Part shown: in pieces, positions 8,518-14,601 of the stretch
How the letters are laid out: each line of letters opens with the position of its first letter
Position numbering within the stretch: position 1 is the stretch's first letter
Virus record (IMG/VR): IMGVR_UViG_3300027849_000065
Span: 1 to 22,454 of that record
DNA: 22,454 bases
DNA from: a virus
Direction: 5' to 3' (one strand)
The notes under the pieces: generated by a model
Databases searched by the model: none
What the model was told of the DNA's origin: nothing
Seen by the model: only the letters and a program-made list of their open reading frames with translations
Program-made: the position numbers and the translations under genes

Positions 8518-9254
8518 TTAAAACTTACTTTTTATTTGTTGTGCTTCTATCTCTGCTTTCTCTTTCATAAAGGATAGCATTGTGAAACATTGATGTACAT
8601 TTAGTTTAGTGATATCTTCAAATTTTGTAATATCTCCGTTAGAGAGCCCATAAATTGATTGATACCAACCCCACTTTGCTCCGAAGTTAGCTGCCCTTGA
8701 ATAGCCTGCATTTCCGTTTGATTGCTGGAAGAGAGAATCGTATGCTTCGATAACTCCATTCCTAAATTCAGAAAAAAAAAGACTGAACCTATTGCAGCAC
8801 CTAGAGGCATATCCTTCATTTTCTCTGGATTCTTTACGTCGTACTCTTCAATGTTATATTTACCCACCTTACTTATTTTGGTTGGTCTGTATAAGACATT
8901 CATTGCAACGTGCATTTGCTCCCACTTAGAAACATTGTTGTCTAAATCTATATACTCTCCTAAAGACATATCATCTAAGTCTGGGATGAATCCATATTCA
9001 ATACCATTTAATTCAAAACGTTCTGTATGTTTTGGTGTTTGGCTAAGTAGTTCATTTATAATATCGACAATAGCAGCTGCACTAGACATCTTTAGTTTGT
9101 AGCTATCTGACAAAGGAATGCCACAAAATATCTCTATCATTTTAGCATCCAAGAAATTACCCTCTGGATTGTTTTCAGCTATTTTTAAATACTTTTGGTA
9201 CTGTCCTAGCGTTACTTCGTTAATTGATGTTGGTACATTAATCTCTATCTTCAT
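8518..9254 (-). CDS. Predicted -1 frameshift product of the tail chaperone (GT-like), 245 aa
   Basis: Slipping one base back at the T9 run (8772-8780) keeps the first 161 residues and adds 84 from the -1 frame, ending at TAA 8520-8518 immediately before the next gene's ATG. The added part reads as a real protein: Lys-Trp-Gly-Trp-Tyr-Gln-Ser-Ile-Tyr, Gly-Asp-Ile-Thr-Lys-Phe-Glu, Val-His-Gln-Cys-Phe-Thr-Met-Leu, then a charged Lys/Glu helix. This Trp-Tyr...Gly-Asp...Phe...helix layout resembles the T part of tail-chaperone fusions. The shifted frame has no start of its own that would include the Trp-rich segment. A sequencing indel in the homopolymer is the alternative. Confidence 0.6.
8601..9254 (-). 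CDS. Tail assembly chaperone, zero-frame (G-like) form, 217 aa
   Basis: The unshifted product has an N-terminal domain with Glu-Val-Thr-Leu-Gly-Gln-Tyr-Gln, a central Phe-Ile-Pro-Asp-Leu-Asp-Asp-Met-Ser-Leu-Gly-Glu-Tyr-Ile-Asp-Leu segment (about residues 88-105), and Ala-Met-Asn-Val-Leu-Tyr-Arg-Pro. Residues 159-161 are Phe-Phe-Phe, encoded by nine consecutive T. After them the frame continues 56 residues to a TAA at 8601. I read it as the shorter partner of a G/GT pair that chaperones the tape measure during tail assembly. The ATG at 9254 follows TATATAA by two bases. Unlike most siphophages it lies six genes upstream of the tape measure. Confidence 0.65.
   Translation of the reverse strand: MKIEINVPTSINEVTLGQYQKYLKIAENNPEGNFLDAKMIEIFCGIPLSDSYKLKMSSAAAIVDIINELLSQTPKHTERFELNGIEYGFIPDLDDMSLGEYIDLDNNVSKWEQMHVAMNVLYRPTKISKVGKYNIEEYDVKNPEKMKDMPLGAAIGSVFFFLNLGMELSKHTILSSSNQTEMQAIQGQLTSEQSGVGINQFMGSLTEILQNLKISLN
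8772..8780 (-). other. Slippery site U_UUU_UUU (T9 run) for -1 frameshift
   Basis: The coding strand has nine T between GTC and CTG, filling exactly three zero-frame Phe codons, so the heptamer T-TTT-TTT lies in the phase needed for tandem -1 slippage. RNA polymerase slippage adding one U would give the same -1 frame. I see no strong downstream hairpin, only short AUCG/CGAU arms beginning some 20 bases later. Confidence 0.6.
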
Positions 9255-9277
9255 GCTTATATAATGAATTTTATAAG

Positions 9278-9427
9278 CTATTTTATGAAATAAGCCTTAC
9301 AATTTTCATAAGCCTTTGTAAGTAGTAGGTAGTGGTTAGGTTTTGAAGGCTTGGCAATCCTAATTTGTTTGCCTGTTCTGTGATGTATGAAGCATTCAAG
9401 AACTGCTATCATTTGAATGTTATCCAT
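9278..9427 (-). CDS. 49-aa protein coupled to the large terminase gene
   Basis: The start shares one base with the terminase stop (TAATG), a common coupling arrangement in this operon. The product is small and basic, with a His-His-Arg-Thr-Gly-Lys segment at residues 15-20 and two cysteines. I recognise no family. It ends 23 bases before the tail chaperone start. Confidence 0.5.
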   Translation of the reverse strand: MDNIQMIAVLECFIHHRTGKQIRIAKPSKPNHYLLLTKAYENCKAYFIK

Positions 9428-10593
9428 TATCTCACAAAGTATTTTCCAGCGTTAGGGTTCTTTAACTGAGAAGAGATTGCATAACGTGCTGCATCGATAC
9501 AATGGTTAAAAGCATCAATAGGTTTATTAATAGTATTCCCTTCTCTATCTTTCATCCAAGTATAAGACTGCAACTCTTTAATTAAGTTCTTGCTTCTACT
9601 TGTTACAAAGATTTTGTTTTGGTTGATTAGATTGATACCATATACAATTGAGTCTTTACCTTTAGTACAAGGCAATACTTTATGTCTGTACGTTCTTAGT
9701 TCTGCAATTGATTTAGGTTCTGCTGAGTCTGCATAGATTACACCCTCTATATTATTTGTAGTTAATAGATTTGAGATGTCTATGTTTAGAAGTTTCTTTT
9801 GGTATATAATCTCATCGAAGATATACCCATCATTGTATTTATATAATCCTATTAAAGTTGTTGGATCATTACTATATCCAAAATCCATTCCGTAACACAG
9901 TAACCTTGCTTCTTCTGGTAGTTGGTTTATCTCTTTCCAATCTGTAATACATACACCATCTAAAGAACCAATCTGACCAAGACCATATACTTGCCACCAG
10001 TTACTCCAATAGGTAGAATCTTTTGCTTTCTCTCTTGCTCGTTCAATATCTTTTACAATGGTCTGTGGTAATGCTTCATTGTCTAAATAGGTTAATGTGA
10101 TAAAGTCTGCATCATCATTACCAGCTACTTCTTTATGTGCCCAGAAGTTAGCGGTCGGGTTGAAGTCAATCCATATATCCCCAGATGTTCGAATTGATAA
10201 TTGTTGGTATGCCTCAAAGGGTACATTGTTTGCTTCATTGACATACAATACATTCCTTCTTGCACCTCTTAATTTATCTGGTTGTTCTACTGAGAAGAAT
10301 TCTATATAAGATCCATTAGTAAAAGTATAAGTTAAAGATGACCTATTCCATTGGCTATCTTTAAACCTATTAGTTAGCATCATAATTTTTAAAAAATCAC
10401 GTATGCACCCACGACGCAAATGTGGTATAGACTCAGACACTACACTAGTTTCTAGCATAGGAGTTCTAATACATCTATCTATTAAGATAGGAAGTATCCC
10501 AAAAGTTTTTCCAGCAGAAGTTCCTCCTTGTATTACTTTCTTTCTATTCTTTAAAGCATGGAGTTTCCTAATTGCAGTTGTTGTTTGAAACAT
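9427..10593 (-). CDS. terL: Terminase large subunit, 388 aa
   Basis: This is the packaging motor ATPase and nuclease that cuts concatemeric DNA and pumps it into proheads. The Walker A motif Gly-Gly-Thr-Ser-Ala-Gly-Lys-Thr is at residues 23-30. Walker B, Val-Leu-Tyr-Val-Asn-Glu-Ala-Asn, is at 115-122 with catalytic Glu120. The C-terminal nuclease has the expected acidic residues in Gly-Met-Asp-Phe-Gly-Tyr (Asp237), Ile-Tyr-Ala-Asp-Ser (Asp289) and Asn-His-Cys-Ile-Asp-Ala-Ala-Arg-Tyr (Asp367). It directly follows the small subunit gene. At 388 residues it is at the short end for the family but all core motifs are present. Confidence 0.93.
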   Translation of the reverse strand: MFQTTTAIRKLHALKNRKKVIQGGTSAGKTFGILPILIDRCIRTPMLETSVVSESIPHLRRGCIRDFLKIMMLTNRFKDSQWNRSSLTYTFTNGSYIEFFSVEQPDKLRGARRNVLYVNEANNVPFEAYQQLSIRTSGDIWIDFNPTANFWAHKEVAGNDDADFITLTYLDNEALPQTIVKDIERAREKAKDSTYWSNWWQVYGLGQIGSLDGVCITDWKEINQLPEEARLLCYGMDFGYSNDPTTLIGLYKYNDGYIFDEIIYQKKLLNIDISNLLTTNNIEGVIYADSAEPKSIAELRTYRHKVLPCTKGKDSIVYGINLINQNKIFVTSRSKNLIKELQSYTWMKDREGNTINKPIDAFNHCIDAARYAISSQLKNPNAGKYFVR

Positions 10594-10839
10594 CTACAAA
10601 TCAAATAAAGGTTGCTCACTATTAATTGTTATATCTTTTGTTTCTTTTGGTTTACCATACATGTAAGCCATGTATAATTGGATAGCTTTAAAATCGCCAT
10701 CATCCATTAATTCTTTTAACTTTAGGATAGCTTCGTCTTTGTCTATATGCTTTGAAAGTCTTTCTATCAGTTGTAATTCCTCTGACTTAGATTTCCTCCC
10801 AGCAGTTTTATGTCCTCCATTATTCTTCCTCCCATCCAT
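10594..10839 (-). CDS. Terminase small subunit-like protein, 81 aa
   Basis: A short protein with a basic, glycine-rich N-terminus (Arg-Lys-Asn-Asn-Gly-Gly-His-Lys) that may bind DNA, a Leu-Ile-Glu-Arg-Leu-Ser helix, and a C-terminal Ala-Ile-Gln-Leu-Tyr-Met-Ala-Tyr-Met-Tyr-Gly-Lys-Pro segment, which I associate with small terminase-type proteins. Its stop directly abuts the large subunit start. It would recognise the packaging site. It is shorter than typical small subunits, so it may be a minimal or divergent form. The upstream 69-base gap contains TATATAG but no promoter I can defend. Confidence 0.65.
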   Translation of the reverse strand: MDGRKNNGGHKTAGRKSKSEELQLIERLSKHIDKDEAILKLKELMDDGDFKAIQLYMAYMYGKPKETKDITINSEQPLFDL

Positions 10840-10908
10840 AATTAAAAAAAATTATTAATAATTCTCTAACTATATAATAGAAAAACCTTTAGATTTTATT
10901 TTAAAACA

Positions 10909-11034
10909 TTACTTTTTTTCTTCAACAGTCATATTAATAGCAGTTACAATTGCTTGAACTTCTAATGCTAATTTGTAGCACATCTTTTCTAGTAGTGCTA
11001 TTCTTTCATTTATTGTGTGTTTCTTTTGCTTCAT
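10909..11034 (-). CDS. 41-aa helical protein
   Basis: Reading from an ATG at 11034 in an A-rich AAGATATG context, the product is lysine/glutamate-rich at both ends with an amphipathic central helix (Ile-Ala-Leu-Leu-Glu-Lys...Leu-Ala-Leu-Glu-Val). No family recognised. It lies between a structured non-coding stretch and the terminase genes. Confidence 0.4.
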   Translation of the reverse strand: MKQKKHTINERIALLEKMCYKLALEVQAIVTAINMTVEEKK

Positions 11035-11048
11035 ATCTTTTTTAATTT

Positions 11049-11138
11049 AATCCTTAACTTAGATTCAGTAACACTAAAGAAGACTCCCCAATCAATTTAA
11101 ACTCTTTATGTTTGTGCCTTCTCTCTAAGCTAAGGATT
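11049..11138 (-). ncRNA. Candidate structured RNA element (14-bp inverted repeat)
   Basis: Arms AATCCTTAACTTAG (11049-11062) and CTAAGCTAAGGATT (11125-11138) pair with one mismatch around a 62-base interior containing no gene. Inside them AGAGAAGG can pair with CTTCTTT. The element starts at the stop codon of the 61-aa gene and ends shortly before the 41-aa gene. It could be a processing or stability element or a weak terminator. There is no T-arm or anticodon pattern, so it is not a tRNA. Confidence 0.4.
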
Positions 11139-11323
11139 TATTTTAATTCTTTTTTTAATTTCTCTATGTATAATGTAGCATCCATCAACTCTTCTTGCAG
11201 ATGTTGTAGCCATTCTAAGGAACTTAAATCATTCCTATCCATTGTCTTGTTATACTTCTTTATTCCTACCTCTGAACGTTCTTTAAACGAGCCTATAACA
11301 TCATCAACTATTGTATCTTTCAT
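11138..11323 (-). CDS. 61-aa protein, possibly MazG-like / nucleotide pyrophosphohydrolase fragment
   Basis: The pattern Phe-Lys-Glu-Arg...Gly-Ile-Lys-Lys-Tyr...Asp...Leu-Glu-Trp-Leu-Gln-His-Leu-Gln-Glu-Glu-Leu-Met-Asp-Ala...Tyr-Ile-Glu-Lys-Leu resembles the helical E-x-x-E-x-x-D metal-binding pattern of phage MazG-like dNTP pyrophosphohydrolases (Glu-Glu-Leu-Met-Asp near residues 44-48). Such enzymes hydrolyse dNTPs. The protein is short for that family, so it may be a minimal single-helix-pair form acting as a multimer, or only a look-alike. Start and upstream stop overlap as ATGA. Confidence 0.45.
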   Translation of the reverse strand: MKDTIVDDVIGSFKERSEVGIKKYNKTMDRNDLSSLEWLQHLQEELMDATLYIEKLKKELK

Positions 11324-11508
11324 ATTAGTTTATCGCTTAATTCTTGTATCCATTGTCTTAGTCTATTCTTATTGCAAGTGCAAACCTCTTGGTACTTATG
11401 ATTGAAATACTTTGCGTGTAACCGACACATTGTTTTAAAATCTTCATTACTCATTTTAGAAGTAATTCTTTCTTTAACTCCGTTCCATATTAATTTATCT
11501 TCTACCAC
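11320..11508 (-). CDS. 62-aa Cys-x-Cys small protein (GTG start)
   Basis: A TGA lies in frame six bases upstream, so translation must start at the GTG at 11508 or internally at an ATG near residue 19. The GTG overlaps the stop region of the preceding 42-aa gene, favouring coupled initiation there. The protein has Cys28, a Cys43-Thr-Cys45 pair, and a C-terminal Arg-Gln-Trp-Ile-Gln-Glu-Leu helix. A similar Cys-x-Cys-Lys/Asn arrangement occurs in the 42-aa neighbour. Metal or nucleic-acid binding is possible; function unknown. Confidence 0.5.
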   Translation of the reverse strand: MVEDKLIWNGVKERITSKMSNEDFKTMCRLHAKYFNHKYQEVCTCNKNRLRQWIQELSDKLI

Positions 11509-11630
11509 AGTTCAATATCGTTTAGGTTCTCTTGTCTTTCTTTACACTTACAATTTGGATAGATTTTCTTCCAAATCCATTTGATACCAGTATAATATGT
11601 AATGCGTTCTATTAAGTCTCCTAGTCTCAT
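11502..11630 (-). CDS. 42-aa Cys-x-Cys small protein
   Basis: The start overlaps the stop of the membrane-protein gene as TAATG, and the stop overlaps the next GTG start. The product has aromatic residues (Tyr-Tyr near 12, Trp18, Trp20), then Asn-Cys-Lys-Cys-Lys-Glu-Arg-Gln-Glu-Asn-Leu-Asn. I have a sense that Cys-x-Cys-Glu/Lys-x-Arg-x-x-x-Leu-Asn small proteins recur in Bacteroidota phages, but know no function. Confidence 0.5.
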   Translation of the reverse strand: MRLGDLIERITYYTGIKWIWKKIYPNCKCKERQENLNDIELW

Positions 11631-11749
11631 TATTTATTTATAAAGTCTATTAATGATTTAATAACTATTACTACGGTTGTAACTACACTAGCCAATAACA
11701 ATGATGCTATTACTATGAAGTTTAGTACTCTTGATTTTACCTTTTTCAT
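11630..11749 (-). CDS. 39-aa single-span membrane protein
   Basis: A basic N-terminus (Lys-Lys-Val-Lys-Ser-Arg) precedes an uninterrupted hydrophobic stretch from about residue 9 to 30 (Val, Ile, Leu, Ala), followed by a short polar tail. This predicts one transmembrane helix with the N-terminus inside. It could be a small inner-membrane protein involved in lysis, exclusion or host modification. No family can be assigned. The ATG at 11749 is in a TAGATATG context and the stop is coupled to the next gene. Confidence 0.5.
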   Translation of the reverse strand: MKKVKSRVLNFIVIASLLLASVVTTVVIVIKSLIDFINK

Positions 11750-11830
11750 ATCTATTATATTAAAAGTGATGCAGCCATACTCTTGTTCACTAGCGACAGT
11801 TAATATTAAAGTCAGCTACACCTACTTTGA

Positions 11831-12304
11831 TTAATCTTTTACTTTATCCTTTAATGCTTTCTTTACCTTTCTAAATGTATTATAAAGAGAATGGTATGTG
11901 ATGTTTGTTTTGTTTGATAACTCTGTGAATGAGTATTCATCTTGTATAAGGTTGTACACCTTTTTATCATACCAATGCAAATCATCTAGTGCTGATTCTA
12001 CTTTCTCGTTCTCTCCTTCATAGTCTATGTATTCTCCAGATGCTAAGTCCAGACATAAATCAATAGATGTTTTTGGTAACTTCTTTTTCTTATTTTCCAA
12101 TTGCAAAAATGTTGTCTTTAAAGTTTTGTATATGTAATAATAGTTTACCTCTCCGTTGTAAGAAATATCTAATCCTTTGTTCAGCATCTTGCCAATAATT
12201 AAATACATATCTCCTACAATATCCTCTGCTTCATATTTAGTACAACCAAATTTTAAAGTTGTATTAATCCATTTCTTGTGAGACTCATATACTTTCTCTA
12301 ACAT
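11831..12304 (-). CDS. Sigma-70-like regulatory protein, 157 aa
   Basis: Residues 22-36 (Thr-Lys-Tyr-Glu-Ala-Glu-Asp-Ile-Val-Gly-Asp-Met-Tyr-Leu-Ile) match the region 2 core pattern of ECF-type sigma factors. Residues 124-151 (Tyr-Ser-Phe-Thr-Glu-Leu-Ser...Tyr-His-Ser-Leu-Tyr-Asn-Thr-Phe-Arg-Lys-Val-Lys) look like a region 4 helix-turn-helix. The linker is short and acidic. Phages use such proteins to switch on late genes, and this one sits just upstream of the tiny-gene cluster and terminase. Its ATG overlaps the previous stop as TAATG. Alternatively it is a sigma-like DNA-binding protein without sigma activity. Confidence 0.6.
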   Translation of the reverse strand: MLEKVYESHKKWINTTLKFGCTKYEAEDIVGDMYLIIGKMLNKGLDISYNGEVNYYYIYKTLKTTFLQLENKKKKLPKTSIDLCLDLASGEYIDYEGENEKVESALDDLHWYDKKVYNLIQDEYSFTELSNKTNITYHSLYNTFRKVKKALKDKVKD

Positions 12305-12531
12305 TACATCAATGCTTTATAGAGTTTTGAATATCCTTCTTTCTGTGCCTCGATGCACGTATCATAAATGATAGCACCAGACTTTAACAGTTCCTTCTCC
12401 TTGTACACATCGCAAGTAACTCCCTTGCGTGAGCGTATCAGTTCAATCTCATACCCTTTGTCTTCACAGTAGTTTGTCATTGTAACAAAGTCTGGAAGTC
12501 CTAAACTACTCTCTTTCAATTGTTGCATCAA
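12304..12531 (-). CDS. Hypothetical protein, 75 aa
   Basis: A small protein with Met-Thr-Asn-Tyr-Cys-Glu-Asp-Lys-Gly-Tyr-Glu-Ile-Glu-Leu, then a basic Arg-Ser-Arg-Lys-Gly turn and a C-terminal helix with Glu-Ala-Gln-Lys-Glu-Gly. The pattern suggests a compact alpha/beta fold, possibly DNA- or protein-binding. It overlaps the nuclease gene start by 26 bases and its stop overlaps the sigma-like start. I recognise no family. Confidence 0.5.
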   Translation of the reverse strand: MMQQLKESSLGLPDFVTMTNYCEDKGYEIELIRSRKGVTCDVYKEKELLKSGAIIYDTCIEAQKEGYSKLYKALM

Positions 12532-12742
12532 ATCCTAATTTTTTAAGTTCTCTTATTCTATACTCTTGCAATTTGCTTACAGGAGTCTTTGCTCCTTTTA
12601 CTTCGATGAATTTAACATCGTTGGGCTTAAGCGCCACTATATCTGGTATACCCGCTTTATTCGTAGAAATTAGTTTTATAACATAATATCCCTCCGCTTC
12701 GTATTTCTTTATTAGTTTACTTTGATATTTAGCTTCGCTCAT
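12506..12742 (-). CDS. VRR-NUC domain nuclease, 78 aa
   Basis: The whole protein is a minimal VRR-NUC domain of the PD-(D/E)xK nuclease superfamily. It has Gly31-Ile-Pro-Asp34 (metal-binding Asp), Phe-Ile-Glu47-Val-Lys49-Gly, and Ser56-Lys-Leu-Gln59 followed by a helix and Gly-Phe near residue 70. Stand-alone phage VRR-NUC proteins are Holliday-junction-type or structure-specific endonucleases, and are often found beside SNF2-like helicases, as here two genes upstream. A role in recombination or resolving replication intermediates before packaging is likely. Confidence 0.85.
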   Translation of the reverse strand: MSEAKYQSKLIKKYEAEGYYVIKLISTNKAGIPDIVALKPNDVKFIEVKGAKTPVSKLQEYRIRELKKLGFDATIERE

Positions 12743-12745
12743 ATT

Positions 12746-13399
12746 TTAAAATAAAGAGTTCCATGTTGTTTGTTCATTTATCCTTTGTGTTGCAGTCTGG
12801 TAATACTCTTTATCTAATTCACAAGCAGTAAGAGTAAGATTCATTTTCTCTATCTTATTTACAGAGTCTACTGCTATTGCAATACTTCCAGAACCTAAAT
12901 GTGTATCTAGTATTTTTTGATTTGGTTCTGCATATTTAGTAAGAAGCCATTGATATAATCCAATAGGTTTTTCTGTTGGGTGTATTCTTGGTGTACCATT
13001 GTTAGCGTTAGCACCTACCCAGCTAACCTTGTAAGACCTTAACGCTTTATTAAAGGAAGTGTATGCAAGTTCTCCATCACTAAAATCATTTGCACCAGTT
13101 CCTTTATCCCAATAAACCCACCCCATACTTGGAGGTAAGTTTTCAGTCATATAATTTGCACCCCAAACTATTTGATTTTTACTTACTCTTCTTAACTCTT
13201 CAAAGTATTCTTTTGTAGGGGGTTTATTATCCCATTCAGACGTTCCCCTATTTATTTTGTTTTTACCATTTCCAAGAGACATTTTAGTTACACCAATTCC
13301 ATAAGGAGGATCAACTATTGCTAAATCAAAATGGTTGTCTGGGTAACGCTTCATTAACTCCATGTTACACTCGTTAGTTATTTTTAGATACTCTTTCAT
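12746..13399 (-). CDS. DNA N6-adenine (or N4-cytosine) methyltransferase, 217 aa, beta-type motif order
   Basis: The catalytic motif Asp-Pro-Pro-Tyr is at residues 30-33, followed by a variable region, His-Pro-Thr-Glu-Lys-Pro at 140-145 and the AdoMet-binding motif Asp-Thr-His-Leu-Gly-Ser-Gly-Ser at 165-172. Motif IV before motif I marks the beta class. It methylates phage or host DNA at an unknown site. No restriction enzyme lies beside it, so self-protection against host restriction or regulation is more likely than a full restriction system. Its start lies 26 bases inside the end of the helicase gene. Confidence 0.85.
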   Translation of the reverse strand: MKEYLKITNECNMELMKRYPDNHFDLAIVDPPYGIGVTKMSLGNGKNKINRGTSEWDNKPPTKEYFEELRRVSKNQIVWGANYMTENLPPSMGWVYWDKGTGANDFSDGELAYTSFNKALRSYKVSWVGANANNGTPRIHPTEKPIGLYQWLLTKYAEPNQKILDTHLGSGSIAIAVDSVNKIEKMNLTLTACELDKEYYQTATQRINEQTTWNSLF

Positions 13400-14600
13400 A
13401 ATGCTTCGTTGTAAATGATTTCTTGTCTTGTACTTGTTTGTATATCTTGTCTTCTAATCCACCCTTAGAGAATATCCAATACACATCATTGGTCTGTCTC
13501 TCTTTAGTTGTTAGTCTGTCTCTAGATTGCCAATAACTTGTTGCACTAAAATCTATATTAAAATACACCAAGTAGTCTGCTTTCGATAGGCTGATGCCTT
13601 CTCTTCCAGATACTATCTGCAATGCTATGTTCTTATTAGTTGCATTAAACTCTACTAAGTCTGTTGTAAGTTCATCCCCAAATACAGACTGCAATAGTTT
13701 TAGTTCCTCTTTGAATTTATAGAAGATGCCTATCTTCTTTCCTTGAAACTTCTTCTTTATAAATACTCCTTTGCTATCATCTACAATAGCTGATGAACCA
13801 TCTTCTAATTTGATTGTACCAGAGTATAACTGATGTACTTTCTGCATTAACTTTACTGGTGTATCTGCTAAGATTACTCCACCGTTTGTGCCTTCATATA
13901 CTCTGTCTCTTTTCACTCTTTTAATAAGTGCATACGTTGTAGGTTTCATTTCAACGTGCAGGATGTGTTCGTTTACCTTAGAACTAAAACCAGCTTCTTT
14001 CTGTGAGAATGAGATAATATGCTTAGAGACTATCTGTCTTATTAAGTTCTGCTTGGCTACTGAGTAATCATTTACATCATATCCGTTTATCTTTCTTTTA
14101 GTTACATCCACATAACTCTTTGCCCAAGCGTAAAATGACTTCTCCGTAAATGGAGAGTATGCACTTATCCAAAACTGATGGAATATCTGAGAGAAAGACT
14201 CTGGTGTTGGTGTACCACTTAATAAGATGCAGTACTTCTTACCTACTATTTCTTTAATGCGTTTTGTTCTTACTGATGCTTTAGGGAATGCAGCAAGTGA
14301 ATGAGACTCATCTACTATAATCAAATCATACCCTTTACCATTTACTTTGTGTACCGCCTCAAAGTTTGTAATTTTTATAGCATAGCTAGGCCATAGTAAA
14401 TCGTAGTCTGCTTCAATTGAGGAGATTGCTTTCTTCTTGGTTATAAACAGAACAGATGCTACATCCATTCTATCTGCTATGCCTAAAGAAGTTAAGGTTT
14501 TACCAGTTCTCACTTCCATAGCCAACATAATAATGCGAAGCCTAGAAAGTCTTTTAGTACCCTCTTCAATTATATTTTGTTGGTAGTCTCTGAACTTCAT
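13374..14600 (-). CDS. SNF2-like SF2 helicase, 408 aa
   Basis: A two-domain superfamily 2 helicase or translocase. Motif I Glu-Val-Arg-Thr-Gly-Lys-Thr is at residues 29-35, motif II Asp-Glu-Ser-His at 97-100, motif III Ser-Gly-Thr-Pro-Thr-Pro at 128-133. The C-terminal domain has Ser-Gly-Arg-Glu-Gly-Ile-Ser-Leu (332-339) and motif VI Gln-Ser-Arg-Asp-Arg at 359-363. The N-terminal Arg-Asp-Tyr-Gln-Gln and Asp-Glu-Ser-His box are typical of the SNF2 branch. It probably remodels or unwinds DNA during replication or recombination, working with the nearby VRR-NUC nuclease. Confidence 0.88.
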   Translation of the reverse strand: MKFRDYQQNIIEEGTKRLSRLRIIMLAMEVRTGKTLTSLGIADRMDVASVLFITKKKAISSIEADYDLLWPSYAIKITNFEAVHKVNGKGYDLIIVDESHSLAAFPKASVRTKRIKEIVGKKYCILLSGTPTPESFSQIFHQFWISAYSPFTEKSFYAWAKSYVDVTKRKINGYDVNDYSVAKQNLIRQIVSKHIISFSQKEAGFSSKVNEHILHVEMKPTTYALIKRVKRDRVYEGTNGGVILADTPVKLMQKVHQLYSGTIKLEDGSSAIVDDSKGVFIKKKFQGKKIGIFYKFKEELKLLQSVFGDELTTDLVEFNATNKNIALQIVSGREGISLSKADYLVYFNIDFSATSYWQSRDRLTTKERQTNDVYWIFSKGGLEDKIYKQVQDKKSFTTKHYERVSKNN

Positions 14601-14601
14601 A

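Noticed and set aside
11750-11830. Extra small gene or promoter between the sigma-like and membrane-protein genes
   Set aside because: All leftward frames have early stops and no TAnnTTTG box is visible; AGTGA/TCACT arms are too short to call.
12746-13399. Complete restriction-modification system
   Set aside because: Only the methyltransferase is present; the nearby VRR-NUC protein is a recombination-type nuclease, not a restriction enzyme.
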